In this document: positions 1 through 12,671 of the stretch, piece after piece | How positions within the stretch are numbered: the first letter of the stretch is position 1 | Layout: every line of letters begins with the position of its first letter | Assembly: GCA_947646735.1 (NCBI GenBank) | Contig: CANTFK010000006.1 | Span: 1-64,000 of the forward strand | Length of the DNA stretch: 64,000 nucleotides | Reading direction: 5' to 3' | Source of the DNA: Peronospora farinosa | Lineage: Eukaryota > Oomycota > Peronosporomycetes > Peronosporales > Peronosporaceae | The notes under the pieces: model-generated | The model's input: the letters and a program-made list of their open reading frames with translations, nothing else | Databases searched by the model: none | What the model was told of the DNA's origin: nothing | Made by a program: the position numbers and the translations under genes

Positions 1-437
1 CGAGGTCTTCAATTCGTCGGGACGCTTCACATCCGCAGGGACAACCTGATAGCGGACTCCATACTGTTTGTCGGCAGTCAAGTTCTTCGATTCGAACTTG
101 ACCTCCATCGACTGGAGCGCTTGAAAGTAGTTGGAGGTGGCGATGCCATTCAAGGGCTGCGTGGACTGCTTCACCAACATGTTGGAGAAGTACGATCGCG
201 TTGCGGCCACGTTTCTTCTTGTTGGACGCATCGATGAAGCCATCGCTGGCTCCGGTGTTCAACAACAGCTTCGGCTTGGCTGTAGCTTTCGGACTCCCCG
301 GGGGAGTGATCTTGCCGTTGGATCCGTTGAACGTCGAGATCGAGAGCGCATCCGAGTTGGCTTTCCTTGAAGCTTGGTGAGCTGATTGGCAGCGGGTGGC
401 TTGCCATGCTGAGCTCCTTTCTGGAGCTGACCTTCCC

Positions 438-654
<217 letters not shown>

Positions 655-714
655 CGCGTCCCCGACTGCCCTCTGCAGGCGAGGTTTGTTTGGGCATCTG
701 GCTTGGGCTTCGGT

Positions 715-740
715 GCATTCGCATTCGCATTCGCATTCGC
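715..740. repeat. Short GCATTC microsatellite
   Basis: Four tandem copies of the hexamer GCATTC lie inside the decayed retroelement ORF. On the minus strand they encode an alternating Glu-Cys run. Confidence 0.8.
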
Positions 741-1935
741 AGCTTGCGCGTACGTCTTCGGTTGTTGGTATTGCTGGTGTTGTTGCTGCTGCTGGCGATC
801 TGGCTCGACGCAGGCTCAGGTGGCGGAAAGACGCTATCTTGCGTGCCCAGATCGATTCCGTGGTGCGAGCGATAGCCAAATGGCATTCGCTCTGAGCTGA
901 ACGGCGCATTTTTCCCGTGAGCAGGATGAAGCTTGTTGTCGAAGACCAGCTGATCACACACACAGTTGTTGATGATCAAAGCTGGAGGGCACGATCTCGA
1001 CAGGAAGTACACCCGCCATGTCGCAGACGTGACTCCAGTCGGCATGTTCACTTCACGGAAGGTGTCGTATACCGGCTTGCATCCAAGAAGGAACAGTCGG
1101 TGCAGGATCATATCCGTATCCATGTCGCAGTCTACATTGGAAATATCCAAGTAGTACTTGTCGCCAAGGATGTCGAACTCCTTGAAGGTGAACACACCGC
1201 CAAGGATATTCACCTTGGTGCGCTCCAAGCGCACACAGGCTCTTTCGACTTGACCTTGACGCGCAAGTTGCCTCCCGGCATCTTGGAAATCTGGCCAATC
1301 TCGAATTGCTTGTACAGCTCTTCGAGCTCACTGTTTCCATGATCCGGACCGGCAAGCGACGCCAGTATCTTGTGGACGGAAGTCTTCGCAAGCGCTCTAC
1401 CAGTCTCGATCACCATGTCAAACTTGGCTCTCGGTAGCTGATAGGGACGCGCTTGTTCCATTCTTGAAGCGATGAGCGACCAGTTCCGCTGACCAGCAGC
1501 ATACTGGCGCTCAATCGCCTCGATGTCCACAGCAAGAGGCTTCGGGGTCTCGACGCGCTTGCGGGCGCTTGGATCACAGCGCTCGGTGCGTCGGAGGTGT
1601 TCTGCTGCCGGAGGCCCAGCTCGGCCATGGTCGGACGTGTGTCTTCGGCTGGCGCTTCTACAGTACCTCCTTCCACCATGACGACATCCCCATCGTCTCC
1701 AGTGGTGGTGTCAGGCGGATTCTCCGGTTAAAGTACCACCTGGGTCGGTCGCTTCATCCAGTCCTGGAAGTCCCTCCGAAGATGGGTTGAAGCTGGAATT
1801 TTCTCCAGTTTCAGAAATCACTTCCCAAATGTTTGCAAGTTGAACTTTGCAGTTGGGGTGGGTTCGGAACCGGATCCCAATTTTGGTCGACTTGCACTTG
1901 CACTTAAGGCCCAATAATAAACCAATAATAAATTT

Positions 1936-4900
1936 TACCCGTAAAACGAGGATCACGATCAGAAACAATTGCCACTGGCAAGCCATGTTGGCGAAACACA
2001 CGATCGATAAACAGCTCCGCTGTACCCACCCATCGATCGAATACGGCACAGCCGCTAAGTGAGCCATCTTGCTCAAGCGGTCAACAAAGACCACAATACC
2101 TGTATTGCCATGCGAATCGTTCGGTAGGCCAAATACAAAGTCCATACGAATGGACTCCCAGGACCCAGTGGGAATAGGCAAACTAGCCAGCGGCGCTGCC
2201 GAATGGGGCGAGGGTTTTGCTCGTTGACATGTTACACGTACGCATATATGTGCTCACCCATTTATACAATTTGGGCCACCAATAACTTTGGCATACTGCC
2301 CCATAGGTCTTTTCACGACCCAATTGACCACCGATGGCGGTGTCATGTACCTCATAGAGGATACGATACTTCAGTTCTTCGTCATGAGTAACCACAATAC
2401 GCGGAGGATCCGCCACATCCGTACGAAACTACAACAGCCCCTGATCGATAGAATATTTATGAAGGCTCGCACGTAATCGTGCCGACAATTTGATGTCCGA
2501 GTCTTTAAACTCATCACTGCCAAGAGCATGTAGCAACGCATACAGTGATCATCTTTAGCATACGCCGATCGAATGATATCACTCATAGAAGACGAAAACG
2601 TCGTAACATGAGCAAGCTCATAGTCAGGTCTGCGTGACAACGCATCAGCCAGAGCATTTTGCTTGCTCGGCTTATATTTCACCTCAAAATTATATTCGGC
2701 AAAGAATTACAGCCATCTGGCCATTCTCTGCGAGAGATGCGGCGACTGAGTCGCAGTGAGTAAAGACGCATGATCGGTATAGATCACAAAAGGCTTTGAG
2801 CCCAGCAGATGAACTCTGAATTTGACCAGAGCATACTTCATCGCAAGTAGCTCTTTGTCATGAAATGGATAGTTCTTTTCGGCAGCTTTCAGTTGGCGAG
2901 ATTCAAAAGCGATTACACGCTCACGGCCTTCATTATCTTGTAACAGAGCACTGCCAATGGCAAAATCCGATGCGTCACAGACGACACTAAACGGTCGATC
3001 AGGGTCTGGCAAAGCCAAAATAGGAGCATGTAGAAGGCTCGCCTTCACCGCTTGAAAAGCATCTTCGTGTTCGGCATGCCAACACCATTCCACATCCTTT
3101 TTAAGGAGATTGGATAGCGGCCGATCCATATCGTCGTAATTCTCGCTGTACTTATATAAGTAATTGGCAAGACCAAACCATTTACGCAAGTCCTTCTGAG
3201 ACTGTGGAACAGGCCAATCGACTATGGCTTTGACCTTGGCGGGATCCGCTCTTAGGCCCCGTTTTTCAATGAAGCACCCTAGAAAGGGAATTTATTCGGC
3301 CCAAAAGATGCACTTAGCTGCATTAGCATATAGCTTATTAGTGCGCATGCACTCGAGCACAGCTCGTAAATGAACAATATGGTTCTCGGTATCCGACCGC
3401 TCATGTTCAGCTCGACTATGGACAAAAATGTCATCAAAGTACGTCTGCGCATAACTTCGATGGGGTCGAAACAATTGCGTCACCAAACGGTTAACGTAGC
3501 CGGAGCATTAGATAGCTCCTGGGGCATCACAAACCACTCCCAAAGCATATCGTTCGGAGTACTAAAAGCAGTAAGCGGAATATCGCTAGCTCGCATGAGC
3601 AATTGGTAATAACCATCGACTAAGTCGAGCGCACTGTACATGGTACAACCGACCATACTGTTCTGAAGAACATCCTTTGTAGGTATTGGCGTATGTGCAG
3701 GTATAGTGGCTGCATTGAGCTTATTATAAGCATGAACGATACGCCATTTACCATTCGGTTTCTTAGCACAGAAAGTGGGTGTCGAGTGCGGAGATTTGCT
3801 CTCGCGCACCATACCGCTGCGTGCTTTGCACGAAAGAACTCGTTAATGACGTCACACTGTTCTTTGGGTAAAGGCCACTGCCGTGTTACGCAGTATTTGG
3901 TTCCGGGAACCAAGTCAATCTCATGACGTACACCCCTATCAGAAGGTAGAACCGACGGTGGATCGTGACACACCACGTCCTGAAATTCCTTAACTAAAGG
4001 ATAGTAGGGATCTGAAGGGTTCTTCAGAATAGATGCTCCACTACGTGCACTTATGGCCGCCTTTGTATCTTCAAAGACTGTCTCATCGACAAGCGAGGAT
4101 GAGTTCAGCTCGAGGTTAGGTCGAATGACCACCATATCGGATAGAGCACCAGCCTTCAAGGCTTGATGAAATTCATCCACAGACATTTCGTCTAGCTCTA
4201 AGAGAGCATTTCATGATGGGAGTGACTCAAGGTCAACCTCACCATCTACATCACCTGTCACTCCGTTCACCAGGGTGTACAACTGGTCAATAACATTACT
4301 ACGTGATAAAATAGACGCTTTGCGTCTCGCAGCCGCCATCTGTCGCCGCTTCCGCCTCATTGATGAGACCGTACCATTAAAAGTAGTTGGAATACCATAA
4401 TCTCCAAGTCAACAGATCTTTTGACCATAACCTGCCCTATGCGAGGGCCGATGTCAATATTGACATCCAGTGGGTCACTAGTGCCAGTGACTTCACTAAC
4501 AAGGTCATCAACCTTCACTTGCTCTATACGCGAGACGATGCCATTACCGACATCCAGTGAGTCACCAGTGCCAGTGACTTCACTAACAAGGTCATCAACC
4601 TTCACTTGCTCTATACGCGAGCCGATGCCATTACCGACATCCAGTGAGTCACCAGTACCAGTGACTTCACTAACAAGGTCATCAACCTTCACTTGCTCTA
4701 TACAAGAGCCGATGTCATTAACGACATCCAGTGAATCGCATTTACAGCCAATATCACTAACAAGGTCATCGACCTTCACTTGCTCTATACGAGAGCCGAT
4801 GTCGTTACCGACATCCAGTTTCTCAATATTACTATGAGTATCACTCAACGGAGTACGTGCCGTTCCACTAGGTGTCACTGAGCTCTGCTCGACACGATTA

Positions 4901-6330
4901 TTGTTGACATTGGATTTTATCAACACAGACACTCCAGTGTCCAGCACACTTACCGACTCAGCTAATGGCTCGCGCCAATAGCACTTTTGTTTCCTAGCAA
5001 AGGTGGGTTCATGACTCTCCAAAGCTTCGCTAGGAACATTGCGCGTTGCGGCTAAAATTTTAGATCTTCAATCGATCCACGGCTCATGGCGTTCCAGCCA
5101 GGCCATACCAAGAATGAGATGATATCTCGAGTCCAAATCTAGGACAAGACAGCGTTCAACGCTATTAAAGTCTAAGAACCTCACACCTAAGTTCAACGGA
5201 ACTTTAGGAACGGTGACACGTACACCGGTCGCGAGACGCACGGTTATACTGTCACCCTCTTGCGCTTCGAGCGCCTCAGCATACAGCTGACTCCCTTCGA
5301 GGGAACGACGTCGGACATAATTACCTGACGCCCCTGAGTCAATTAGAATTGATCATGGTTTCTCAAAGCCTCTAACGGTTGCCGACACAACCAACAAGCC
5401 TGGCTTGTAATCTTGTTCTATGGGAGCATCCAAAGAACCACCTGGGACTAAGCCCTGTTCCCCTCTACCTCCTTGAGGTTCAACAGAGCTTAGTTCTTTC
5501 CCACTAGGGCGCCCCGCGCCTACTGGGAGTTAACGTTTTCCCCTGCGGTGATCGCCTTTTGGCTAGGAGCAGGGTTTTGGCTCTGCCGATTTGAACGTTG
5601 CTTTCGCAACGGACAGCTAGGGCGGAGATGCCTAGTGCTTCCGCACATGTAACATCTACGGATGTTACCTTGCTGCTCAGCTTCTTCAGCTTGACTGAGG
5701 TCCATGGGTTCCGCCCTGTTAGAGGCATTTGAATTATACCATCGAAGACCATAGCGAGCAGATTTATATCACCAATAATTAATTCTCTTTGACCACGACC
5801 AATAGGAATTAGACTATTTAAGTTGAACTCAGCGTTAAACGCTATGCTTACTTCCTCTTTGAAAGTCGAAGGCTGGACACGGAAAACATCTGTCCTGGCG
5901 ACCCCAGTACGAAGTCCTTCCATAAAAATGGTTACTCGGACTTCCTCTGCCAGAGGGTCCTGCTGCATAGCAGCAATGAGAGTTCTCAACTCTTGGACAT
6001 AGTCCGACAATTCTTTCTTACCTTGTCGGGTAGCTTAGAAGCGTGAGCGCACACGATAAGCCTGATTAGGCGGTGCAAACACACAAGTTAATTGCTTTTT
6101 AAGCATTTCCCATGTGGGGAATGCGGCATTTACAGAGACATCGCTCGTTAGAGCCCACTCTCTAGCTCTTCCACCGAGCTTCGAAATGGCCAAGCCAACT
6201 CGTTGCTTATCTGATACAAGCATGGCTGCATCCATTGCCATTTCAACTTCTCGGATCCAGAGGAGAAGATTTTCTCCCCCTTCCCCTCAAAGATCTTTAC
6301 GTTCAAAACGAGTGAGCAAGCTTTTGGCTT
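1936..6330 (-). pseudogene. Gag-pol of Gypsy family A copy 1, decayed
   Basis: Minus-strand pieces in order from right to left: gag with the CCHC knuckle [14 protein letters not shown] near 5640; protease region near 5350-5050; a repeat-bearing spacer (4447-4815); reverse transcriptase with [12 protein letters not shown] near 3400; RNase H with [15 protein letters not shown] near 2970; integrase zinc finger near 2300; and integrase core up to FVDRLSKMAHLA near 2080. Frameshifts and stops split it into more than ten ORFs. It aligns closely with the copy at 35771-41325, which shows which changes are mutations. One stop, in the RNase H to integrase linker near 2708, lies close to a different stop in the other copy. 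Confidence 0.88.
4447..4815 (-). repeat. 87-bp in-frame tandem repeat in pol spacer (four units plus partial)
   Basis: Units start at 4447, 4534, 4621, 4708 and 4795, an exact 87-bp period. Each encodes 29 residues of the type [20 protein letters not shown] between protease and reverse transcriptase. The sister copy carries only two units plus a partial (39413 on). Confidence 0.9.
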
Positions 6331-6585
6331 TGAGTCTTTAAAGACTGACCCTCTGTGAGGATGGAGAATTAAAACCACCTCTTTAAGGCGCAACGACTCG
6401 CACTAGATAAATTATCTGCGTTCGTCGGGCCCGATAAAATCGAGGCCCTTTTGGCCCAAGGCCCGGAGGTTTAAAAATCCTTGAGGTCTTTATGCGTTAT
6501 GAGGCAACGCTACTCGGGCAGGTCCATGAACAGGCAGCGTCAGCTGCGCCTACACAGTACATCCCGGTAGCTGTGCCCGATGCAG
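6331..6585 (+). other. Inverted gag 5' segment of Gypsy copy 1
   Basis: Compared with 41096-41356 this segment lies in the opposite orientation, so the gag N-terminus (for example [20 protein letters not shown] from 6492) reads on the plus strand while the rest of gag reads on the minus strand. One junction coincides with the palindrome AGTCTTTAAAGACT (6333-6346), which suggests how the flip occurred. Confidence 0.85.
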
Positions 6586-6602
6586 GTTTAGGATTGACTA
6601 CA

Positions 6603-6614
6603 AGTGCTAACAAG
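6603..6614 (-). other. Primer-binding site of Gypsy copy 1 (one mismatch)
   Basis: The bases next to the LTR read AGTGCTAACAAG on the plus strand. Intact copies have AGTGCTACCAAG, so the tRNA-complementary site has one changed base. Confidence 0.65.
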
Positions 6615-7166
6615 TGTAGCGGAGCTGCACAACACTTTAGCCGGAGGAAGACTTTTTGGCTGAAAGCGTCTTAGTTTTATAGAAGTAAATAGAGTTAAGG
6701 CTAAAAGCCACTTAGTTCTAAGGAACTAATTCAACGACTTAAAGTCACCCTGTTCTAAGGAACGAGGAAAGAGACTTTTAGTCAGTCAAGCAATAAGCTT
6801 AAGGTTCAGAGAACCAACGCACAGAGTGCAAGAACAATCTAGAAGCTTAAAGGTTCAGACAACCAACGCACGAAGTGCACAAGAGAACAAGTCAGAACGA
6901 CTTGCGATGTTAAACTCAAAATGAGAACTGATTTTATTGATGCATTGAGATATTATAAATAGTCCTACTCTAAGTACACTATACTAGATTAATTACTATA
7001 ATAGTAATTATAATATGCAGACTTTGCTATTGGACGACGTATCGTCTAAACATCTGTGTATGATGTACTTAGTACAGCGTTCGATAGGATACGGTATTAC
7101 CGAATACCGTATCTTTAACGCTTATACTTAATACCTATATAAAGAGAAGTATTAAAACACATTAAA

Positions 7167-8773
7167 TCTATCTATATCTTCTATATAATAAAAGAATTGT
7201 GTCCGTCCGTCTGTCCGTCCGTCCGTCCGTAGTGCTCCTTTTTCGCCATTCGGATTGGCTACTTTTGCATAATTCGCTAATTTTGGATTGGCTGATTTTG
7301 CATATTAATACGAGCAGGTCAGTACACGGGCTCAAGTTGCATCAAATAGATGTTTGACACATCAAAGATAACCAACTTATACGGATAACGTATGATGTCA
7401 TGCAATAAATTTGTCGGACATCTATATTTAAAAATAGATAGCATGACTATAATCTATATTTTAAGATCATAACAATAAAATTCCGTTTGTCGTGTAACAC
7501 AATGAAATGAAATTTACGGAACGACGGGAACACGTTCACCTTCATACCCATAGTTTAATTTATATGACTGAATATACAAAAAAAATCTTAAGGCATAATT
7601 TGGTTAATGTGTCCGTCGGAACGACGGGTACATATTGACTTTCGAAACGACAGGTACACATTGACCAGCGTCGGCAGGTAGACCTTGCCTTTCATACTTA
7701 TTGACTTTATATGTAGCGATTACCAGACTCAACCACTCTAATAAGTGGGTACGAAGATAATCTAGCAGATGTTTGCTCACCATGCCCGTCGGAACGACGA
7801 GTGAGCATCCCTATTTTACGATATATGATGGGGCAGGGTACTATCAGCGTAGAATCGCGCCCCTATCCGACGGAACAATGGGCACTACCAAAAGCTGTAC
7901 GCAGGCAAAAAGTTGTATTAAAAGTTGATTGACACACATAAATATAATTACATACGGTCCTTTACACACAATTAAATCTATATATTCGGTACGCACGCTA
8001 CTATCCGTCGGAAGGACGGGTGCACATTGGATCTCATACCCATCACTTTACTTTAATATTGTTAAGTAAAATGTTGGGCTCGCAGGTTAAAAGGTAAACT
8101 TTAGTTTTCATGTCCGTTGGAACGACGAGTACACATTCACCTTTATATCATCAATTTTATGTAGTCAACCAAACTGGTAAAACGATGATGTAAAGGTCAA
8201 TATATTATAAGCGTCGACTATCGCACTATATCCGTCGGAATGACGGGTATACATCCTAGCAAATCGCGGCGTTTAACACGCCAATATATCCTACTTTGCA
8301 CCGTCCGAACGACGGGTGAACACCATAAAAGAGGTGGGTCGATGGAACATGGTGCAATTGTCTATCGATTCACTAGGGTGTAGGTTTCATCTAAAAATAA
8401 ATGACTAGATATTAAAGCGTTTAAGATATTCGTCAGTTTGTACCCGATGGAACGACGGGTTTACATTGGGCTGAATACACATCGACTTTAATACCAATTA
8501 TTTTACCTAATTCAACCTAATATTCTAAGTAGAGTGATAAGCTAGTATACTGTAGGGGTGTCCATCGGAATGACGGGTGAACACCCTTACTTTCGAAACG
8601 ACAGGTATACATTGACCTATATACACCTTACCTTTAGAAATAATTAATTACTTAAGTCAATTTGCGATCAGCGTAAAATTTGTGCGCCTATCGGTCGAAA
8701 CGACGGGAACACCCCTATATATGTATTAATAGCATAAAACCATGTCCGTCGAAACGACGGGTAAATACCCTCG
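7167..8773 (+). mobile_element. Helitron-like non-autonomous element A
   Basis: The 5' end is TC followed by TATATAATAAAAG (best start 7180; an alternative TC lies at 7167), then a GTCCGTCC-rich stretch and GGATTGGCT motifs. The 3' end is a hairpin, CCGTCGAAACGACGGG, 13 nt before a terminal CTCG (8770-8773), close to the CTRR Helitron terminus. The interior is AT-rich, has no long ORF, and contains about ten degenerate copies of the same hairpin. No Rep or helicase is encoded. Helitron assignment is from the termini only. Confidence 0.72.
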
Positions 8774-10259
8774 TCTATATAATAAAAGAATACTGTCCGT
8801 CCGTCCGTTTGTCCGTTTGATCCTTTTCCGGCATTCGGATTGGCTACTTTTGCATTATCGCTAATTTTGGATTGGCTGATATTACATATTTGCCTCATTT
8901 TGCATTGGCAGATTTTGCATTTTTATGTTGATAATTACATGTGCGATCTCCATGTAAGAGTGTCCATATGTCGGCTTCTATCTATAACACTAATATACGA
9001 AACGATTGCCACATACGTGTTCATATTTGATATAAACACATAAAAATTAGATGAAAAACATGCTTTATAATCGTTTAATTTTTGGGCTCAGTGCTTGAAT
9101 AATACACTAGAAAGTTGGCAAAAGCAAGCGTTCTCATCACTTTGTATTGGAGTTAGTTACAATAAGTGATGTGACACATATGTGTTGTATTTGCATTTTG
9201 TATATATTGTTACGTGAGCAGATTCCGTAAAAGAATTTAGTTCATCCCCGGGTGTCCTTATGTCGTGCTTCTATCTAAAAAATGTATATACGAAACGATG
9301 GCACACTTAAATGTTCATATGCATCATTTCATAGTGCAGTATCAAACATAGTTATTTTATAATAGTAGATGAGACACATGCTTTCGATTCGTTAGTCAAA
9401 ACATGGGCTCCGTGCTCATATTTTACACTACAAAGTGGCAAAAGTAAGCGCAGTTAGCACGTTCAAGTGGATGCAGGTACAATAAGCAAATTGAGTCATA
9501 TGTAATGCATCATACTTATTCATTTACCTGAGTCTTCTACAGTACGAAACGACGGGTTTACATTTACCTTTATACCGATAACTTTACCTTTTGAACCGGA
9601 TATATAGAAGTAGAATGATGTGTACGAAGATCAAAATACAGACTTCGCTTATTGTGTCCGTCGGAACGACAGGTAATCAACAGAATATTCAAAAGTAAAT
9701 TAATAGTTTAATGTACCGACCTTCATTAACTTATATACTAATCAGCTTACGTAAAGCAACCTAATATTTTAAGGAAAGTGACAAATACAAATACTGTCAG
9801 CGTAGAATTTTTGCACCTATCCGTCGGAGCGACGAGTCAACACCTACGTAAAGCAACCTGATATTCTGAGGAAAGTGATAAATTTAAATACTGGCAGCGT
9901 AGAATTTTTGCACCTATCCATCGAAACGACGGGTGAACACCATTACTTATTTGCATCAACGTAAGCACATTTCTATCATTGTTATTTCAATTAGGAATTT
10001 TTATGTGGTCTAGCAATCTATTTCGTCGGACATCCATCTATAGAAATGGGTATCATGACCGAAATTTGTAAAGTAAAATCTAGGTAATAACTCCGTCCAT
10101 CATGCTATAACAAGAAACAGAAAATTCACGGAACGCGTGTACACATTAAGCTTCATACCCATCACTTTATAGAGTCATCCTGAATATTCTAAATAATAGG
10201 TAATGGCTACGAACATTTACATGCACCATGTCCGTCGGAACAACGGATGAACACCCTGG
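8774..10259 (+). mobile_element. Helitron-like non-autonomous element B, head to tail with A
   Basis: It starts TCTATATAATAAAAG at 8774 exactly where element A ends, and repeats the same 5' motif series (GTCCGTCC, GGATTGGCTACTTTTGCAT, GGATTGGCTGAT). It ends with hairpin CCGTCGGAACAACGG and a terminal CTGG (10256-10259), followed directly by LTR sequence starting with T. The body again carries dispersed hairpins. Two repeats of a longer module, CAGCGTAGAATTTTTGCACC, lie near 9806 and 9895. Confidence 0.75.
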
Positions 10260-10329
10260 TATGCAATAAAGAAAACTTTAACCGTAAACTTTCGGATAGA
10301 TGTAACAACCGTCGTGTAATCCCGTTACA

Positions 10330-10945
10330 AAATATATACTTGGCTCTATTTCCTAAGGCACCCATGCGCAAGAGAACACTTCGACTGGTCCATCATCTGT
10401 TCTTAGCTCATCTTGTCGCTCTTCCTGACCGTTTTGCGTCGACCATACCCGCCATTACCATGTCCAGCGCTCTTATCCTGTAACCATTTTTGCCTTTGAC
10501 TTACTTGTTAGAGCCGACTCTAACCTAACCACATCATTTTAATATCCGACGAGAATGTCAAGGGTACCTGTAAGCCTCCAATGTCAAAGTTTGAAGCTCC
10601 GTGAACTTGGATGATGGGGAGTGAGCAGCATATAAAACAGAGCTGACTAAAACATCCATACGGCATTCACATGGTCCAGTATGTTGATAGTAAAGTTACG
10701 TCAATACGATAAAGTACAGGTTGATCTTATAGAGGTGAATAGTCGAGATGATGAAATTTGAAATAAGAAGACTCGATTGACATATACTGATACACCTGAA
10801 GATATAGTGTTGATTGATTTTAAGTTTTACTTGTAATTAACATAACGGAAACAACACCGTCGCAATAATTATTGATCGAAACCTTCTTCAAAGAAGCGAA
10901 TTCCGTAAATAATCCAGAGAACCAAGAAGTCGAGTTGATAGCAAA
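10330..10945. other. Intergenic, upstream of RING-H2 gene
   Basis: No ORF of note. It presumably holds the promoter of the downstream gene. No clear oomycete initiator was identified. Confidence 0.5.
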
Positions 10946-11929
10946 ATGCCCAGCAACGAAGAGAATGTCGCACTCCATGCATCGAACCCCAACATCATTA
11001 GTACAAGTGCATTACCATCTCCATCTAGAGCACGTCTGCTCGCAACTGCTGGTTTTGGCAATGGTCCTACTGCCTCTAATGAAGCACATACCGGCCGACT
11101 GAATGTGTTCCATAGGGTTCAAGAAGCTTGTGAAGCTCGTAATTCGCCTCTATATATAGGGGCAATCTCGTTGGTTAATTTACCACAGATTATTGCTGCT
11201 GCTGTCATTTTAGCGTCATCATGGCAAAATGAGACGTTGTGCTTCCGGATTCAAGTGTGGGTTTTACTTCACACGATCCACTTAGCACTCACTTTGCTTC
11301 TCGCATGGATACTTTACTATTTAGATCTCGCACGCAGTATCAATGCGATTCGTCTTCGAGAGCAGTACATGACTATCTTGAGTCGAGTCAAGTTCGGACT
11401 TGATCTGGCTGGTACCTCTTCGTTCCTAGTGGGAAATAAGTTGGTCTTCAGTGACAGTGCTCGTTGTAATGACGGGTCTGCAATGTACCAATTGGCATTA
11501 TGGATGGTCATCATTTCCTATGCCAAGCTTTTTCTGCCGTGTTTGCTGCTACTGGCGTTACTGCCGTTTCTCTACTTCTGTTTGCCTTGTGTCATTCGTC
11601 TTCTCAGCAGACTGCAGGACCTCATGAGAAGAGAAGTATTAACCCAAGAGGTGGGAACTGTACTTGTTTATTTTGCTTTTATTTCATACTGACGTTTTGT
11701 TTTTTACTTGATGTAGCTCATCGACCAGTTAGAGACCAAGACGTACACGAGTAACATGTTCCCGCCCGAAGATGCATGCTGCTGTATTTGCCTGGATACT
11801 TACAAAGCTTCACAGTCCTTGCGTGTGCTACCGTGCGCGCACCATTTTCACAAAGAATGCGTGGGCAAATGGCTTCTAGTGAATTCGACGTGCCCAACCT
11901 GCCGCAAATCCATGTTTGCGCAGGTTTAG
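10946..11929 (+). CDS. RING-H2 E3 ubiquitin ligase, multi-pass membrane
   Basis: Two exons (10946-11650 and 11717-11929) joined by a 66-bp GT-AG intron give a 305-residue protein. Without splicing the frame stops at 11692 and misses the RING. Residues 69-90, 105-127 and 184-220 are hydrophobic and predict three or four membrane segments. The C-terminal exon holds a complete C3H2C3 RING-H2: Cys257, Cys260, Cys275, His277, His280, Cys283, Cys294, Cys297. Conserved zinc ligands and spacing indicate ubiquitin-protein ligase activity with an E2 partner, probably at an endomembrane. The region before the last hydrophobic stretch resembles plant membrane RING proteins of the At4g11680 type, a weak family-level impression. 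The substrate is unknown. The gene appears intact between two transposon clusters. Confidence 0.88.
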
Positions 11930-12671
11930 GCGGTCTCATGGCAACAAGCGAGGAAGACATGCTGCAGCGTGTGTAATGACGAAGACTTTTTACCGCCGCT
12001 AGATATTCTCAGCTAATTGGTTAATGATTATGTAGACTTTTGATTACACGGTGACTGATGTAAGCTTCTACTTGCCAAAATAGCCCATTTTAAAAGATTT
12101 TGGCGTCATTTACAAAGCAATGAGATGCCAGTTCGTCATCGCCATAGCGTGCTTGCATTAACGCAATTGATGTACGTAGCAGGTACTCACCAGATTTTAA
12201 TCAGTGTAGGTCTTTTGGGGCAGATATTACAACGACCACAGCACAGTCCGAAATATCGTATTCCTACCACCTTCTTTTGCATATGTTAAGACCAACGTCA
12301 TTTTGCGTCTTATTAAAGCCATGACCATTGAGGAGAAATCCTACAACAGCGCCTCGGCAACAGCCTATTGATCTCGATCTACCCAAATATTGAAAATATG
12401 ATGAGAACGTTGCTGTTTAATTAAAAAAATTAGAAAATGCTATCGATGACTTTACGTCAAAGCAAAGCCTTCAAAAGCAATATCACAAATACTAATTAAT
12501 TTTAATAAAATAATTATTAAATTCAAGCCACTAATGCTTTGGTTTTATAGTCTTAGCAAAGAATTAAAAAAAAACTTTTTAGAGACGTAAACTTATTATG
12601 TGGTCGTAAACTAGACCATACTGTATGAATCAAGGAAGCACAAGGCCTGCAACTAATCTATTATTAATATA
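11930..12671. other. Intergenic, AT-rich
   Basis: Downstream flank of the RING-H2 gene. It becomes strongly AT-rich after 12400. No gene or structured RNA was recognised. Confidence 0.5.

Larger units (their letters stand above)
1935..10329 (-). mobile_element. Truncated Ty3/Gypsy element, family A copy 1, with later insertions
   Basis: This is a second copy of the element at 34166-42014, in the same orientation. Similarity starts abruptly near 1928-1935 in the middle of the integrase, so the integrase C-terminus, chromodomain, antisense ORF and 3' LTR are absent. The 5' LTR is on the right (6615-7166 plus 10260-10329) and is split by about 3.1 kb of Helitron-like DNA. The ~255 bp next to the primer-binding site are inverted. 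With one LTR lost there is no target-site duplication to confirm the ends. The copy cannot be autonomous. Confidence 0.88.
6615..10329 (-). repeat. 5' LTR of Gypsy copy 1, split by Helitron-like insertions
   Basis: The LTR starts TGTAGCGGAG at 6615, follows the family A LTR to about 7166, breaks, and resumes at 10260 (ATGCAATAAAG) to end CCCGTTACA at 10329. The interruption falls between the family sequence CATTA and TATGCAA, an A/T junction of the kind Helitrons use. Confidence 0.88.

Noticed and set aside
7600..10250. CRISPR-like array of short palindromic repeats
   Set aside because: Spacing is irregular, repeats are degenerate, and context is a eukaryotic Helitron-like element inside an LTR.
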